From Pandoraea cepalis (GTDB lineage Bacteria; Pseudomonadota; Gammaproteobacteria; Burkholderiales; Burkholderiaceae), in the NCBI RefSeq assembly GCF_902459665.1, contig NZ_CABPSL010000001.1, forward strand, positions 434,001-498,000: a stretch of DNA of 64,000 nt, read 5' to 3'. Position 1 is the stretch's first letter, and every line of letters starts with the position of its first letter. The position numbers and the translations under genes are program-made. A model generated the notes under the pieces. The model saw only the letters and a program-made list of their open reading frames with translations. It was not told where the DNA came from and ran no database searches. Below are positions 43,912 through 53,344 of this stretch, one piece after another.

Positions 43912-43941
43912 GACAAAACAAAAGCGCCCCGAAGGGCGCTT
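43912..43941 (-). terminator. Rho-independent terminator of the TlpA-like gene
   Basis: AAGCGCCC (43922-43929), loop CGAA, GGGCGCTT (43934-43941). On the minus strand it is followed by a T-rich tail (TTTTGTTTTG). It lies 55 bases past the stop of the TlpA-like gene; it may also help stop dctD transcripts from the other side. Confidence 0.85.
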
Positions 43942-43995
43942 GCGTTGAGGCGAGGGAGGCCAGGCGATTCGGTGACGTGGCCCGGAGCCGCGACG

Positions 43996-44520
43996 TCAAG
44001 CCTGCTTGCCCAGTGCCGTCTCGATGAGTTTGTCGAGTTCCGCATATTCCGGCTCGCCCACGTATTGCTTGAGCACCTTGCCATTGCGATCCACGACGAA
44101 GGTCGTCGGCGTGAGCTGGACGTTGCCGTACTGCTTGGCCACGCTGCCGTCGGAATCCATCGCCACCTTGAACGGCAGTTGACGCGACTGCGCATAGTTC
44201 ACCACGTACATCGGCGGGTCGTAGCTCATGGCGACCGCCACGAATTCCAGCCCTCGGCCTTTGTACTTCTCGTACGTCTGCACCATCGTCGGCATTTCCT
44301 TCATGCACGTTGTGCAGCTCGTCGCCCAGAAGTTGACGAGATAGACCTTGCCCTTGAGTTGCTCGGTGCCGAGCTTTTGTCCCGAGAGCAGCGTGAACGT
44401 CGCGTCGGGCGCGCGCTTCTGTCCGGCAAACGTGAAATACCCAGCGATCGCCACGATTGCGACGATCGCAATGGCGAGGATCTTGCTCATGGGAGACTTG
44501 CGGGGGATCGTAGCGCTCAT
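43996..44520 (-). CDS. TlpA-like thiol-disulfide oxidoreductase
   Basis: A 174-residue membrane-anchored thioredoxin-fold protein. A helix near residues 13-32 anchors it facing the periplasm. The fold follows (about 40-170), with the active site TSCTTC (Cys69, Cys72) in VNFWATSCTTCMKEMP and cis-proline in LTPTTFVVDRNGK. TlpA/ResA proteins reduce disulfides, for example in cytochrome c or oxidase maturation; the partner is not clear. Either the ATG at 44520 or 44490 may be the start; neither has a good Shine-Dalgarno. Confidence 0.88.
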   Translation of the reverse strand: MSATIPRKSPMSKILAIAIVAIVAIAGYFTFAGQKRAPDATFTLLSGQKLGTEQLKGKVYLVNFWATSCTTCMKEMPTMVQTYEKYKGRGLEFVAVAMSYDPPMYVVNYAQSRQLPFKVAMDSDGSVAKQYGNVQLTPTTFVVDRNGKVLKQYVGEPEYAELDKLIETALGKQA

Positions 44521-44592
44521 GACACAGCCGTGTGGGCGGATTGTTCAATGGGTGACGACGATTCTACTCTGATTTCCAACCGGGTTTCTGCC

Positions 44593-44648
44593 GCCCCGAT
44601 TCTGCTGCTTCGATTCCACGGCCCCGATTCCGCAGCCCCGATTCTCAG
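44593..44648. repeat. Four tandem copies of a 14-base unit
   Basis: Consecutive units GCCCCGATTCTGCT, GCTTCGATTCCACG, GCCCCGATTCCGCA and GCCCCGATTCTCAG share the core CGATTC and GC start. The last copy runs over the stop codon of the thioredoxin-fold gene (stop complement at 44645-44647); the rest is non-coding. A 14-base unit does not keep frame, so this is not a protein repeat. It could be a protein-binding array or a variable-number locus. Confidence 0.75.
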
Positions 44649-45256
44649 CGCGTTGCGGCGGCGCGGCCGGCGCGTAGCTGGGTGCGGCCCTGCGCGATGG
44701 CGTTGTCGAGATAGGCGCCATAGAAGTCGGGGAGTCCTGCGCCGATCAGCGGGTCGGCGACGGGGTGTCCGCTCGTATCGAGGAACAAAACCGTCGGCGA
44801 CACCTTCACGCCGTGAGCGCGCGCCCAGGCAACGCCCGTCGTCGTCGAGCCGTCGAACTCGCGCACCGGCGCTGTGCTGTCCATGCCGATCTCGCGCACC
44901 TCGTATTTGCCACCGCGCACGAGCGGCGCAAGTTCGCGCTGGCGGATCGGGCCACAATAGACGCAGTCGCGCAGCGATACCAGCACGATCAGCGGGGTGT
45001 CGAGCGAAGCGGCACGGCGGGCGTGAGCGGCGAAGTCCGTCGCCAGCGGCACGCTGGCCTGTGCTTGCACCGCACGCGCCCCGTCGTTCTGCGCGGGCGT
45101 TGCCGACCCGCCGCCGCCGTCACGCGGTAACGTGACGCCCGCGGTTTGCGCCGACGCGAAATGCCCCGCGGCAGGGCGCGGGCTACCATCCGACGCCGGC
45201 GCCGCGACAGCCGCGCCAATGGCGAAGCCCGTCGTCAGCACCGCCAGCCCCCGCAT
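44645..45256 (-). CDS. Exported thioredoxin-fold protein
   Basis: About 203 residues from the ATG at 45256, which gives a clean signal peptide (MRGLAVLTTGFAIGAAVAAP); the frame is open to an ATG at 45391 and beyond. After a low-complexity stretch (about 25-70) comes a thioredoxin-like fold with LIVLVSLRDCVYCGPIRQRELAPL (Cys98, Cys101, a CVYC active site) and VSPTVLFLDTSG carrying the cis-proline. It resembles SoxW/DsbC-like periplasmic proteins. It is transcribed toward the TlpA-like gene, but the 124-base gap holds tandem repeats. Confidence 0.78.
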   Translation of the reverse strand: MRGLAVLTTGFAIGAAVAAPASDGSPRPAAGHFASAQTAGVTLPRDGGGGSATPAQNDGARAVQAQASVPLATDFAAHARRAASLDTPLIVLVSLRDCVYCGPIRQRELAPLVRGGKYEVREIGMDSTAPVREFDGSTTTGVAWARAHGVKVSPTVLFLDTSGHPVADPLIGAGLPDFYGAYLDNAIAQGRTQLRAGRAAATR

Positions 45257-45490
45257 CAGGCGACCGGCCCTTTGCGGGGGCGCAGGGGCGTGGCACCCGG
45301 GCTTGAGCGCCAGCGCGGATGCAATCGCCCCGCGTCTGTCGCAGACGCCGGTAGGCAATGGGCGGGATGAGTCGGCCGTGGTGGGTTTCATGCCGCCGAT
45401 GATACCGGGATCTGCAACGGCGCGTTTTTCGTGTCGCAACACATGGCGGATAATGGCAATCTCCTTCCCTTCAGGCTCATCCTCCTGTCT

Positions 45491-46030
45491 ATGAATCGCG
45501 TTATCCGTGTCTACGTCATGCTTGTCGCGGCCATGGTGCTCGCCGCCTGTTCCCCTCGCTACGATTGGCGCGAGGTGCACGACAAAGACGGCGGGTATGC
45601 CGCAACCTATCCCGCCAAACCGACGCAGGACGCGCGCGAAGTGAAGTTCGCCTCCGGCCCACTGCCTATGCGCATGCAAGCTGCCCGCGTCGATGCGGCA
45701 CTCTTCGCCGTGGGCGTGGTGACGCTGCCCAAGGACGACGCAACGCTACGTCAAGCAGTCCTCGCCGAGTTGCAGCATGGCTTGCTCGCGAACGTGAACG
45801 ACGGGGCCGCCGCGCCGGTGCAGGTCATGGTGCGTCAGGCGGGCGACGCGCCTGCGATTCCCGGACTGGGCGTATCCGCGCAAGGCAAGGCCAGCGACAA
45901 GACGGAGCGTTACGTTGCCGCCCGTTTCGTCGGTCGCGGCAATCACGTCTATCAAGTGGTCGTGCTGGCGACGAAGGCTCCCGCGAAGGACCAGGTCGAC
46001 CAATTTCTCGATTCGTTCACGCTGGAGTGA
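45491..46030 (+). CDS. Putative lipoprotein of unknown function
   Basis: A 179-residue predicted lipoprotein. The signal MNRVIRVYVMLVAAMVLAAC ends in the lipobox LAAC (Cys20). The rest (YDWREVHDKDGGYAATYPAKPTQDAREVKF ... YVAARFVGRGNHVYQVVVLATKAPAKDQVDQFLDSFTLE) is a short alpha/beta pattern seen in many Burkholderiales lipoproteins with no assigned role. I chose the ATG at 45491 because the signal begins there. It is convergent with comM, 22 bases away. Confidence 0.8.
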   Translation: MNRVIRVYVMLVAAMVLAACSPRYDWREVHDKDGGYAATYPAKPTQDAREVKFASGPLPMRMQAARVDAALFAVGVVTLPKDDATLRQAVLAELQHGLLANVNDGAAAPVQVMVRQAGDAPAIPGLGVSAQGKASDKTERYVAARFVGRGNHVYQVVVLATKAPAKDQVDQFLDSFTLE

Positions 46031-46052
46031 TCGCCGCTGCGCCTCGCGCCCG

Positions 46053-47591
46053 TTACGATGACGGGGCTTCGCGGTATTGCACGGCCTCTGCGACGTGATG
46101 GGCATCGATATCGCCAATGCCTGCGAGATCGGCTACCGTGCGCGCCACGCGCAGCACGCGATGATAGGTGCGTGCCGACCAATGGTGTTGCGTCACCGCG
46201 CGGTGCAGAACGTCCTGCGCGTTCGGCTGCAGGGCGCATTGCGCCTCCAGCGCACGGCTCGACAGGCCGCAGTTCAATTGGCCCTGGCGAGATAGCTGGC
46301 GCTCCCGCGCCTGTCTGACGCGTGTCGCCACGACTTCGCTGCGCTCGCCGCTGGCCGGCGCGGCGAACGTCTCGGCGCTCAGCGCCGGCACTTCGACGTG
46401 CAGGTCGATGCGATCGAGCAGCGGGCCCGAGAGACGATTGCGATATCGCGCCACGGCCTCGCTCGTACAGCGGCAATTGCGCGACGGATGTCCCAGGTCG
46501 CCGCACGGGCACGGGTTCATCGCGGCCACGAGTTGAAACGCGGCGGGGAACGTGGCGTGTCCGCCCGCGCGGGAGATCGTGACATGGCCCAACTCCAGCG
46601 GTTCGCGCAGGACTTCGAGCACGCGGCGCTGAAATTCAGGGAGTTCGTCGAGAAAGAGCACCCCGCGATGGGCCAGACTGATTTCACCGGGCCGCGGCGC
46701 GCTACCTCCGCCCACCAGCGCCGCGGCCGACGCCGTATGATGCGGCGCACGAAACGGTCGCCGGCCCCAGTGGCGCATATCGAATCCCTGTGCGCTCAGG
46801 CTGGCCAGCGTGGCGGCCTCCACGGCCTGCGCCTTGCTCAGCGCCGGGAGCAATCCCGCGAGCCGCGTCGCCAGCATCGACTTGCCGGTACCCGGTGGGC
46901 CGTAGAACAGGATGTGATGTCCGCCTGCCGCCGCAACTTCCAGGGCACGCTTGGCGTGCTCTTGACCCTTGATATCTCCCAGGTCGGGGAGGTCGCTTGC
47001 TTGCGCGACGCCGCTGTCGGCCGACGCCGCCAGCGCCAGTGGGACAACGGCGCGCGGCAGCGGCGTCGCCACGTCGGGCTCGGCGAGATGCGCGCAGACA
47101 TCGAGCAAGGTGCGCGCGCCATAGACCGTGGCGCCCTCCACCAATGCGGCTTCCTGCGCGCTTGCCGCGGGCAGCACGAGCGCACGCGCCGACGGTTCGG
47201 CCAGCATGGCGCTCGCCATCGCCAATGCCCCGCGAACCGGACGCAACTCGCCGGTGAGCGACAACTCTCCCGCAAACTCGTGCGAGCGCAATCCGGCGTC
47301 GGGGAGCTGACCGCTGGCCGCGAGGATGCCAAGCGCGATCGGCAGATCGAAGCAGCCAGACGCTTTGGGTAAATCGGCCGGCGCCAGATTGACCGTGATG
47401 CGCCGGGCGGGAAATTCGAACCGGCCGTTCTGCAACGCCGAGCGCACGCGCTCCCGGCTTTCCTTGACCTCGGTATCGGGCAGGCCGACCAGCGACAGGC
47501 CGGGCAGCCCGTTCGCCAAGTGCACTTCGACGGTGACCGCGCGGGCCGCCATCCCCGTGATCGCACGGCTGCTGACAACTGCCAATGACAT
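46053..47591 (-). CDS. comM: YifB/ComM family Mg-chelatase-like AAA ATPase
   Basis: A 512-residue protein. The N-terminal Lon-like fold (about 1-170; GLPGLSLVGLPDTEVKESRERVRSAL, KASGCFDLPIALGILAASGQL) is followed by a Mg-chelatase AAA+ domain with Walker A YGPPGTGKSMLATRL (about 232-246) and LFLDELPEF. The C-terminal Mg_chelatase_C region has NPCPCGDLGHPSRNCRC with a cysteine cluster. ComM is a branch-migration helicase that helps integrate DNA during natural transformation in Vibrio and Haemophilus. It points to, but does not prove, competence here. Confidence 0.94.
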   Translation of the reverse strand: MSLAVVSSRAITGMAARAVTVEVHLANGLPGLSLVGLPDTEVKESRERVRSALQNGRFEFPARRITVNLAPADLPKASGCFDLPIALGILAASGQLPDAGLRSHEFAGELSLTGELRPVRGALAMASAMLAEPSARALVLPAASAQEAALVEGATVYGARTLLDVCAHLAEPDVATPLPRAVVPLALAASADSGVAQASDLPDLGDIKGQEHAKRALEVAAAGGHHILFYGPPGTGKSMLATRLAGLLPALSKAQAVEAATLASLSAQGFDMRHWGRRPFRAPHHTASAAALVGGGSAPRPGEISLAHRGVLFLDELPEFQRRVLEVLREPLELGHVTISRAGGHATFPAAFQLVAAMNPCPCGDLGHPSRNCRCTSEAVARYRNRLSGPLLDRIDLHVEVPALSAETFAAPASGERSEVVATRVRQARERQLSRQGQLNCGLSSRALEAQCALQPNAQDVLHRAVTQHHWSARTYHRVLRVARTVADLAGIGDIDAHHVAEAVQYREAPSS

Positions 47592-47842
47592 CTCTCCTCC
47601 TTCGAACTATTGCGACGCATCACATCGCATCGATGTCGATAGTCGTCGCAGAACGCCGCGGCGCACAATGTTCAATCGGAGGAAATCGGGGGCGTGGAGG
47701 GTGTTTTCGGAGCGACGGCACCGACGGTTCGGCAAGGTCCGCTGCGATTTAGGAGGATTCTGATCTTAGACTGAGAATCGGGAAGTGACGACACACGGCA
47801 GCGGGGTGCGCCGCAGCGGGGCATGGCGTTGGCCTTCGGCCG

Positions 47843-47873
47843 CCGAAAATGACAAAGGGCGCCCACGCGCCCC
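47843..47873 (-). terminator. Probable terminator of ubiK
   Basis: GGGCGC (47857-47862), loop CCAC, GCGCCC (47867-47872), followed on the minus strand by a T-rich stretch (TTTGTCATTTT). It begins about a dozen bases past the ubiK stop. The tail is interrupted, so strength is uncertain. Confidence 0.6.
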
Positions 47874-47883
47874 TTGTATTTCG

Positions 47884-48132
47884 TCAGTCTTGCGCTTCGT
47901 TGCGCAGGCCTTCGAGTTCGGCCACGCGCTTTTCGAGCGCCTCGAGTTTTTCGCGCGTGCGCGCGAGCACCTGCGCCTGCACGTCGAATTCCTCGCGGGT
48001 CACCAGATCGAGCCGGTTAAAGCCCTGGTTGAGCAGGCTTTTGACGTTGCGCTCGATATCCTTGGCGGGTGATTGCTTGAGCAACTCACTCACCTTGGCT
48101 TGCATGTCTTGCAGGATCTCGTTCGGTTTCAT
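47884..48132 (-). CDS. ubiK: Ubiquinone biosynthesis accessory factor UbiK
   Basis: An 82-residue protein of the BMFP/UbiK family: MKPNEILQDMQAKVSELLKQSPAKDIERNVKSLLNQGFNRLDLVTREEFDVQAQVLARTREKLEALEKRVAELE, broken here by a helix then a trimeric coiled coil (about 50-78). With UbiJ it supports the aerobic ubiquinone-synthesis complex. The ATG at 48132 has an excellent Shine-Dalgarno (AGAGGAAGG); longer open sequence upstream is not family-like. It is divergent from the porin-glnK-amt operon. Confidence 0.92.
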   Translation of the reverse strand: MKPNEILQDMQAKVSELLKQSPAKDIERNVKSLLNQGFNRLDLVTREEFDVQAQVLARTREKLEALEKRVAELEGLRNEAQD

Positions 48133-48156
48133 AAGCCTTCCTCTCTTCGATTCTTC

Positions 48157-48188
48157 GCACCAATGTGGTGCTTGCACCGTCAGTGTGC
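48157..48188. promoter_or_regulatory. Tandem NtrC binding sites
   Basis: GCACCAATGTGGTGC (48157-48171) is a perfect dyad (GCACCA-ATG-TGGTGC) and nearly identical to the strong NtrC site of enterobacterial glnA. A second site with one mismatch, GCACC-GTCAG-TGTGC (48174-48188), is 17 bases away. Two GGTGCA half-sites follow at 48209-48214 and 48219-48224. They lie about 260-290 bases upstream of the sigma-54 promoter and just outside the ubiK start. Apart from these elements the 393-base gap shows no gene. Confidence 0.75.
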
Positions 48189-48444
48189 TTCGGCGCGCCG
48201 GTCTGACCGGTGCATGGTGGTGCATCAGGGCGGCCGCCAACGTTGGCGCAACTCTAACACCGTTTCCTGCGCCCAGCCAGCGCACACAACGGCGCAACCG
48301 TTACCCGGCAAGGATTTGCCCTCGTTCGACACGCTGGGTTGTCGCCGGTGCCGGCACCCGCGCGCCACGTTGTCCCCGCAATTTTGCCAATTTTTTATCC
48401 CGGAATTTGTATCTTGCGCGTCGCAGCGCATGGGGATGCGAGAC

Positions 48445-48461
48445 CTGGCACGAGAGTTGCT
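48445..48461 (+). promoter_or_regulatory. Sigma-54 (-24/-12) promoter of porin-glnK-amt
   Basis: CTGGCACGAGAGTTGCT matches the sigma-54 consensus YTGGCACG-N4-TTGCW at every conserved position. It is 65 bases before the porin ATG. With the NtrC sites upstream it predicts induction under nitrogen limitation. Confidence 0.88.
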
Positions 48462-48525
48462 CTACTCAGGTCAGAAACTGCCGCACGCTGCACCAAGACG
48501 TTAGATAACAACTCAGGGGAAAGTG

Positions 48526-49699
<1,174 letters not shown>

Positions 49700-49725
49700 A
49701 GGTCCTACAAAAGAGACAACAAATC

Positions 49726-51255
49726 ATGAAAAAACTGCTTGCCAAACTGTTGCTCGTCGCCGCCTTCGCAGGCGTCGCGGGCACGATGGGCCTCGGCTCG
49801 ACCGCCGCGCTCGCGCAGGACGCTTCGGCGCCTGCCGCCGCGTCGGAGACGGCGTCACCCGCAGCGACGGCTGCGACGCCGGCGGCTGCGCCTGCACCGT
49901 CGGCTCAGGCCGCTGCGCCGGCACCCGCCGCCGCAACGCCCGTGCCGCCGAACAAAGGCGATACGGCCTGGCTGCTGACCTGTACCGCGCTGGTGATTTT
50001 GATGACGCTGCCCGGCCTGGGCCTGTTCTACGGCGGTCTCGTCCGCTCGAAGAACATGCTCTCGGTGCTGATGCAGTGCTTCATCATCTTCTCGCTCGTG
50101 GTCGTGCTCTGGTCGATCTACGGCTACAGCATCGCGTTCACCGAGGGCGGGGCGTTCTTCGGGGGCTTCGATCGTCTGTTCCTGAAGGGCATGACGCCGG
50201 ACTCGATCGCCGCGACCTTCAGCAAGGGCGTGAATGTGCCGGAATACGCGTACATGGCGTTCCAGGCCGCGTTCGCCGCCATTACCTGTGCGCTGATCGT
50301 CGGGGCGTTTGCCGAACGTACCAAGTTCTCGGCCGTGTTGCTCTTCACCGTGATCTGGTTCACGTTCTCGTACCTGCCGATCGCCCATATGGTGTGGTTC
50401 TGGTCGGGTCCGGACGCTTACACTGACCCTGCCGCCGCCGACGCCGCCACGGCACATGCCGGCTGGCTCTTCCAGAAGGGCGCGCTCGATTACGCAGGCG
50501 GTACGGTGGTGCACATCAATGCCGCTATCGCCGGTCTGGTCGGCTCGTACATGGTCGGCAAGCGTGTTGGCTTCGGCAAGGAAGCGTTCAAGCCGCATTC
50601 GCTCACGATGACGATGATCGGTGCCTCGCTGCTCTGGTTCGGCTGGTTCGGCTTCAACGCCGGCTCGGGGCTGGAGGCCAACGGCGGTGCCGCGCTCGCC
50701 TTCGTGAACACGCTGCTCGCCACCGCAGCTGCCACGCTGTCGTGGACGGCGGGTGAGTGGATCGGCAAGGGCAAGCCGTCAATGCTCGGTGGTGCCTCGG
50801 GGGCTGTCGCCGGTCTGGTGGCGGTGACGCCGGCCGCCGGCTTCGTCGGCCCGATGGGCTCGATCGTGCTCGGCCTGCTTGCCGGTCTGATCTGCCTGTG
50901 GGGGGTGAATGGCCTGAAGCGCCTGCTCAAGGCCGACGACGCGCTCGATGTGTTTGGCGTGCATGGCGTGGGCGGTATGCTCGGCGCGATTCTGACGGGC
51001 GTGTTCGCGGCCCCGTCGCTTGGCGGCACGGGCATCTACGACTACGTGGCCAACAAGGTGGCGCCGGACTACTCGATCGCCGGTCAAGTCTGGATCCAGC
51101 TGCAGGCCGTGCTCACCACGGTCGTCTGGTCGGGCGTGGTCGCCTTCATCGCCTTCAAGATCGCCGACATCGTGCTGGGTCTGCGTGTGCCGGAAGACGA
51201 AGAGCGCGAGGGGCTGGACATCACCTCGCACGGCGAATCCGCTTATCACAACTGA
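49726..51255 (+). CDS. amt: Ammonium transporter
   Basis: A 509-residue Amt/MEP channel. A signal sequence (about 1-31, ending TAALAQ) precedes an Ala/Pro-rich segment (about 32-80), longer than usual, then about eleven membrane helices starting GDTAWLLTCTALVILMTLPGLGLFYGGLVRSKNMLSVLMQ. The ammonium-site features FSYLPIAHMVWFW, and the twin-histidine regions VVHINAA and DVFGVHGVGGMLG, are present. I chose the ATG at 49726 over a GTG at 49696 that overlaps glnK. Takes up ammonium; regulated by GlnK. Confidence 0.95.
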   Translation: MKKLLAKLLLVAAFAGVAGTMGLGSTAALAQDASAPAAASETASPAATAATPAAAPAPSAQAAAPAPAAATPVPPNKGDTAWLLTCTALVILMTLPGLGLFYGGLVRSKNMLSVLMQCFIIFSLVVVLWSIYGYSIAFTEGGAFFGGFDRLFLKGMTPDSIAATFSKGVNVPEYAYMAFQAAFAAITCALIVGAFAERTKFSAVLLFTVIWFTFSYLPIAHMVWFWSGPDAYTDPAAADAATAHAGWLFQKGALDYAGGTVVHINAAIAGLVGSYMVGKRVGFGKEAFKPHSLTMTMIGASLLWFGWFGFNAGSGLEANGGAALAFVNTLLATAAATLSWTAGEWIGKGKPSMLGGASGAVAGLVAVTPAAGFVGPMGSIVLGLLAGLICLWGVNGLKRLLKADDALDVFGVHGVGGMLGAILTGVFAAPSLGGTGIYDYVANKVAPDYSIAGQVWIQLQAVLTTVVWSGVVAFIAFKIADIVLGLRVPEDEEREGLDITSHGESAYHN

Positions 51256-51612
51256 TGACGCAGACGTCGGTGGTGGGCGTTTGCCTCACCGCTCGACGCT
51301 GTGACATCGCATGGTTTGGGCCCGGCTTCGGCCGGGCGTGACTTCCAACAAGCGCCCGCGAATCGGCGACGATGCGCTGCCAACCTCGGCCCAGGGCGAG
51401 CAAGAGAGGTTGCCGGTGGCTGGTCGGACAGCCGCCCCCGGCATTGGACGGGTACCCGGCGGGTGCCCGTTTTTTTCGCTTGCGATTCCCCGCTTCGTCC
51501 CCATCTTCTCTCACCGCGGCGTGCGCACTCTACGTCCTCCGATCCCGCCCAAGGGTGGGGGGCGCCGAGCGTATGCTCTACAATCGATATTCCATCTGGA
51601 TATGAGAGAAGC
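51256..51612. other. Gap between amt and gshA
   Basis: No gene recognised. It contains a strong hairpin GCCCGGC-TTCG-GCCGGGC (51320-51337) without a T tract, then the terminator at 51448-51476, then a candidate gshA promoter with -10 TACAAT at 51579-51584 and no clear -35. Confidence 0.6.
51448..51476 (+). terminator. Rho-independent terminator of the amt operon
   Basis: ACGGGTACCC (51448-51457), loop GGC, GGGTGCCCGT (51461-51470) with one T-G wobble, followed by six further T. It lies about 190 bases past the amt stop. Confidence 0.9.
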
Positions 51613-52902
51613 ATGGTTCCGCATCTCGTCACGGCTCTGAAAGGCCCTTTGCTCGACCTGGAAAAAAAGATCCTCGATGCGACGCCCGCCATCGAGCGCT
51701 GGTTCCGGCTCGAGTGGCAGGAACATACGCCGCCGTTCTATTGTTCGGTCGACCTGCGTAATGCCGGCTTCAAGCTTGCTCCGGTCGACACCAATCTCTT
51801 CCCCGGCGGTTTCAACAATCTGGCGCCGGAGGTGCTGCCGCTTGCGGTGCAGGCGGCGATGGCCGCCATCGAGAAGATCTGCCCCGACGCCAAGAACCTG
51901 CTGCTCATTCCCGAACGGCATACGCGCAATACCTTCTACCTGCAGAATCTTGCGCGGCTGTCGACGATCATGCGTCACGCAGGGCTCCATGTGCGTCTGG
52001 GCAGTCTCTCGGACGACATCACCGAGCCGACCACCATCGAGTTGCCCGACGGTCAGCACGTTGTGATCGAGCCGCTCGAGCGTACACCGCGCCGGCTGGG
52101 CCTCAAGAATTTCGATCCGTGTTCGATCCTGCTCAATAACGACCTGTCCGCCGGCATTCCGCCGATTCTCGAAGGTCTGCACGAACAGTACCTCCTGCCG
52201 CCGCTGCATGCGGGGTGGGCGGTGCGCCGCAAGAGCCAGCATTTCTCGGCATATGACGACATCGTCAAGAAGTTCGCCAAGATGATCGACGTCGATCCCT
52301 GGATGCTCAACCCGTACTTCGCCAAGTGCGAGGGCATCGATTTCGACGAGCGCGTGGGCGAAGAAAAGCTCGCCGATACGGTCGATGCCGTGCTCAAGAA
52401 GATCAACAAGAAGTATCGCGAGTACGGCATCAGCGAGAAGCCGTTCGTCGTGATCAAGGCCGATGCCGGTACTTACGGCATGGGCGTGATGATGGTGCAC
52501 GACGCCGCCGAGATCAAAAACCTGAACCGGCGCGAGCGCACCAAGATGAGTGTGGTCAAGGAAGGCCTCGAAGTGCACGACGTGATCGTGCAGGAAGGGG
52601 TCTACACGTTCGAGCGCATCAACGAAGCCGTGGCCGAACCGGTCGTCTACATGATCGATCGGTACGTGGTCGGCGGTTTCTACCGGGTGCACACCGGACG
52701 CGGGACCGACGAGAACCTCAACGCGCCGGGCATGCACTTCGTGCCGCTCGCCTTCGAGCATACGGCACTGCCCGATGTCCACGCCAAGCCGGGGGCGGCA
52801 CCGCCCAACCGGTTCTATATGTACGGTGTGGTGGCGCGTCTGGCGCTGCTCGCGGCGTCGGTCGAACTTGAGCGCACCGATCCGGATCCGGAAACGTATT
52901 GA
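51613..52902 (+). CDS. gshA: Glutamate-cysteine ligase, proteobacterial ATP-grasp-like type
   Basis: A 429-residue GshA of the type found in many beta- and gammaproteobacteria, distinct from E. coli GshA. Features: FYCSVDLRNAGFKLAPVDTNLFPGGFNNL (about 44-72), PERHTRNTFYLQNLARL, NNDLSAGIP, and the ATP-binding FVVIKADAGTYGMGVM near 277-292. It makes gamma-glutamylcysteine, the first step to glutathione. The ATG at 51613 follows GAGAGAAG; upstream open sequence is non-coding. gshB is 1.8 kb downstream on the same strand, separated by a LuxR-type gene. Confidence 0.92.
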   Translation: MVPHLVTALKGPLLDLEKKILDATPAIERWFRLEWQEHTPPFYCSVDLRNAGFKLAPVDTNLFPGGFNNLAPEVLPLAVQAAMAAIEKICPDAKNLLLIPERHTRNTFYLQNLARLSTIMRHAGLHVRLGSLSDDITEPTTIELPDGQHVVIEPLERTPRRLGLKNFDPCSILLNNDLSAGIPPILEGLHEQYLLPPLHAGWAVRRKSQHFSAYDDIVKKFAKMIDVDPWMLNPYFAKCEGIDFDERVGEEKLADTVDAVLKKINKKYREYGISEKPFVVIKADAGTYGMGVMMVHDAAEIKNLNRRERTKMSVVKEGLEVHDVIVQEGVYTFERINEAVAEPVVYMIDRYVVGGFYRVHTGRGTDENLNAPGMHFVPLAFEHTALPDVHAKPGAAPPNRFYMYGVVARLALLAASVELERTDPDPETY

Positions 52903-53035
52903 CGCGGCACGATCGGCGCGGCGACCAGTGGCATCCGTTCACGCCTTTTCGGTCACGCGTTGGTTTGAGATGTTTCCGAATTTGAGGTGAGGCCCTGCCT
53001 GTGCGGCGGCGGCCTTGAACGCTTTAAGTTCCGTG

Positions 53036-53295
53036 GGGCGAAAAGAAAAAGACGCCCGGCTGGCCCCCCGACTAGCCGGGCGTCACATTTACCGGTCGCC
53101 TCATGCAACGACCGGAAATCGGGGCTTCCCTGGGCGGTTCCCCCCCGCAAACTGGTTTCCTGCGCTCCCCCTTCGACGGTTGGATCGGTGTACTGTGCCG
53201 ATCCGCCGTCTCGTTCGCGTCAGCATTGAAGCGATGATGCGACCGTTTGACGTGCACCACATCCCCCGAACGGGGGATGCGCGTCCGTCTCGATG
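53036..53295 (-). ncRNA. Candidate structured small RNA, minus strand
   Basis: Read on the minus strand: hairpin CATCCCCC/GGGGGATG (53260-53267 with 53272-53279, loop of 4); then an extended hairpin 53175-53210 (GGATCGG/CCGATCC, loop 9, continued by GACGG/CCGTC); then CCGGTCG/CGACCGG (53092-53098 with 53109-53115); then the terminator at 53051-53084 with a T tract. All stems are perfect. The 5' end is a guess from a weak -10 (TATTCC) near 53300. I do not recognise it as 6S, 4.5S, RNase P, tmRNA or a known riboswitch. Transcription is inferred only. Confidence 0.35.
53041..53084 (-). terminator. Orphan Rho-independent terminator on the minus strand
   Basis: Eleven perfect pairs, GACGCCCGGCT (53051-53061) and AGCCGGGCGTC (53074-53084), with a 12-base loop. 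On the minus strand the stem is followed by TTTTTCTTTT (complement of 53041-53050); on the plus strand it is followed by ACATTT, so its direction is clear. No minus-strand gene lies upstream of it within reach. Confidence 0.8.
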
Positions 53296-53344
53296 CGGAA
53301 TAGGAAATTTCCTCGGAATGGGGGTGTCTGGGAGGCACATGGAA

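Larger units (their letters stand above)
52903..53344. other. Structured gap between gshA and the LuxR-type gene
   Basis: No protein gene is supported: the minus-strand open frames here lack family signatures and Shine-Dalgarno sites. The right two thirds contain a row of perfect hairpins and a minus-strand terminator, described as a candidate ncRNA. A palindrome AGGAAATTTCCT lies near 53303-53314. Confidence 0.6.
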
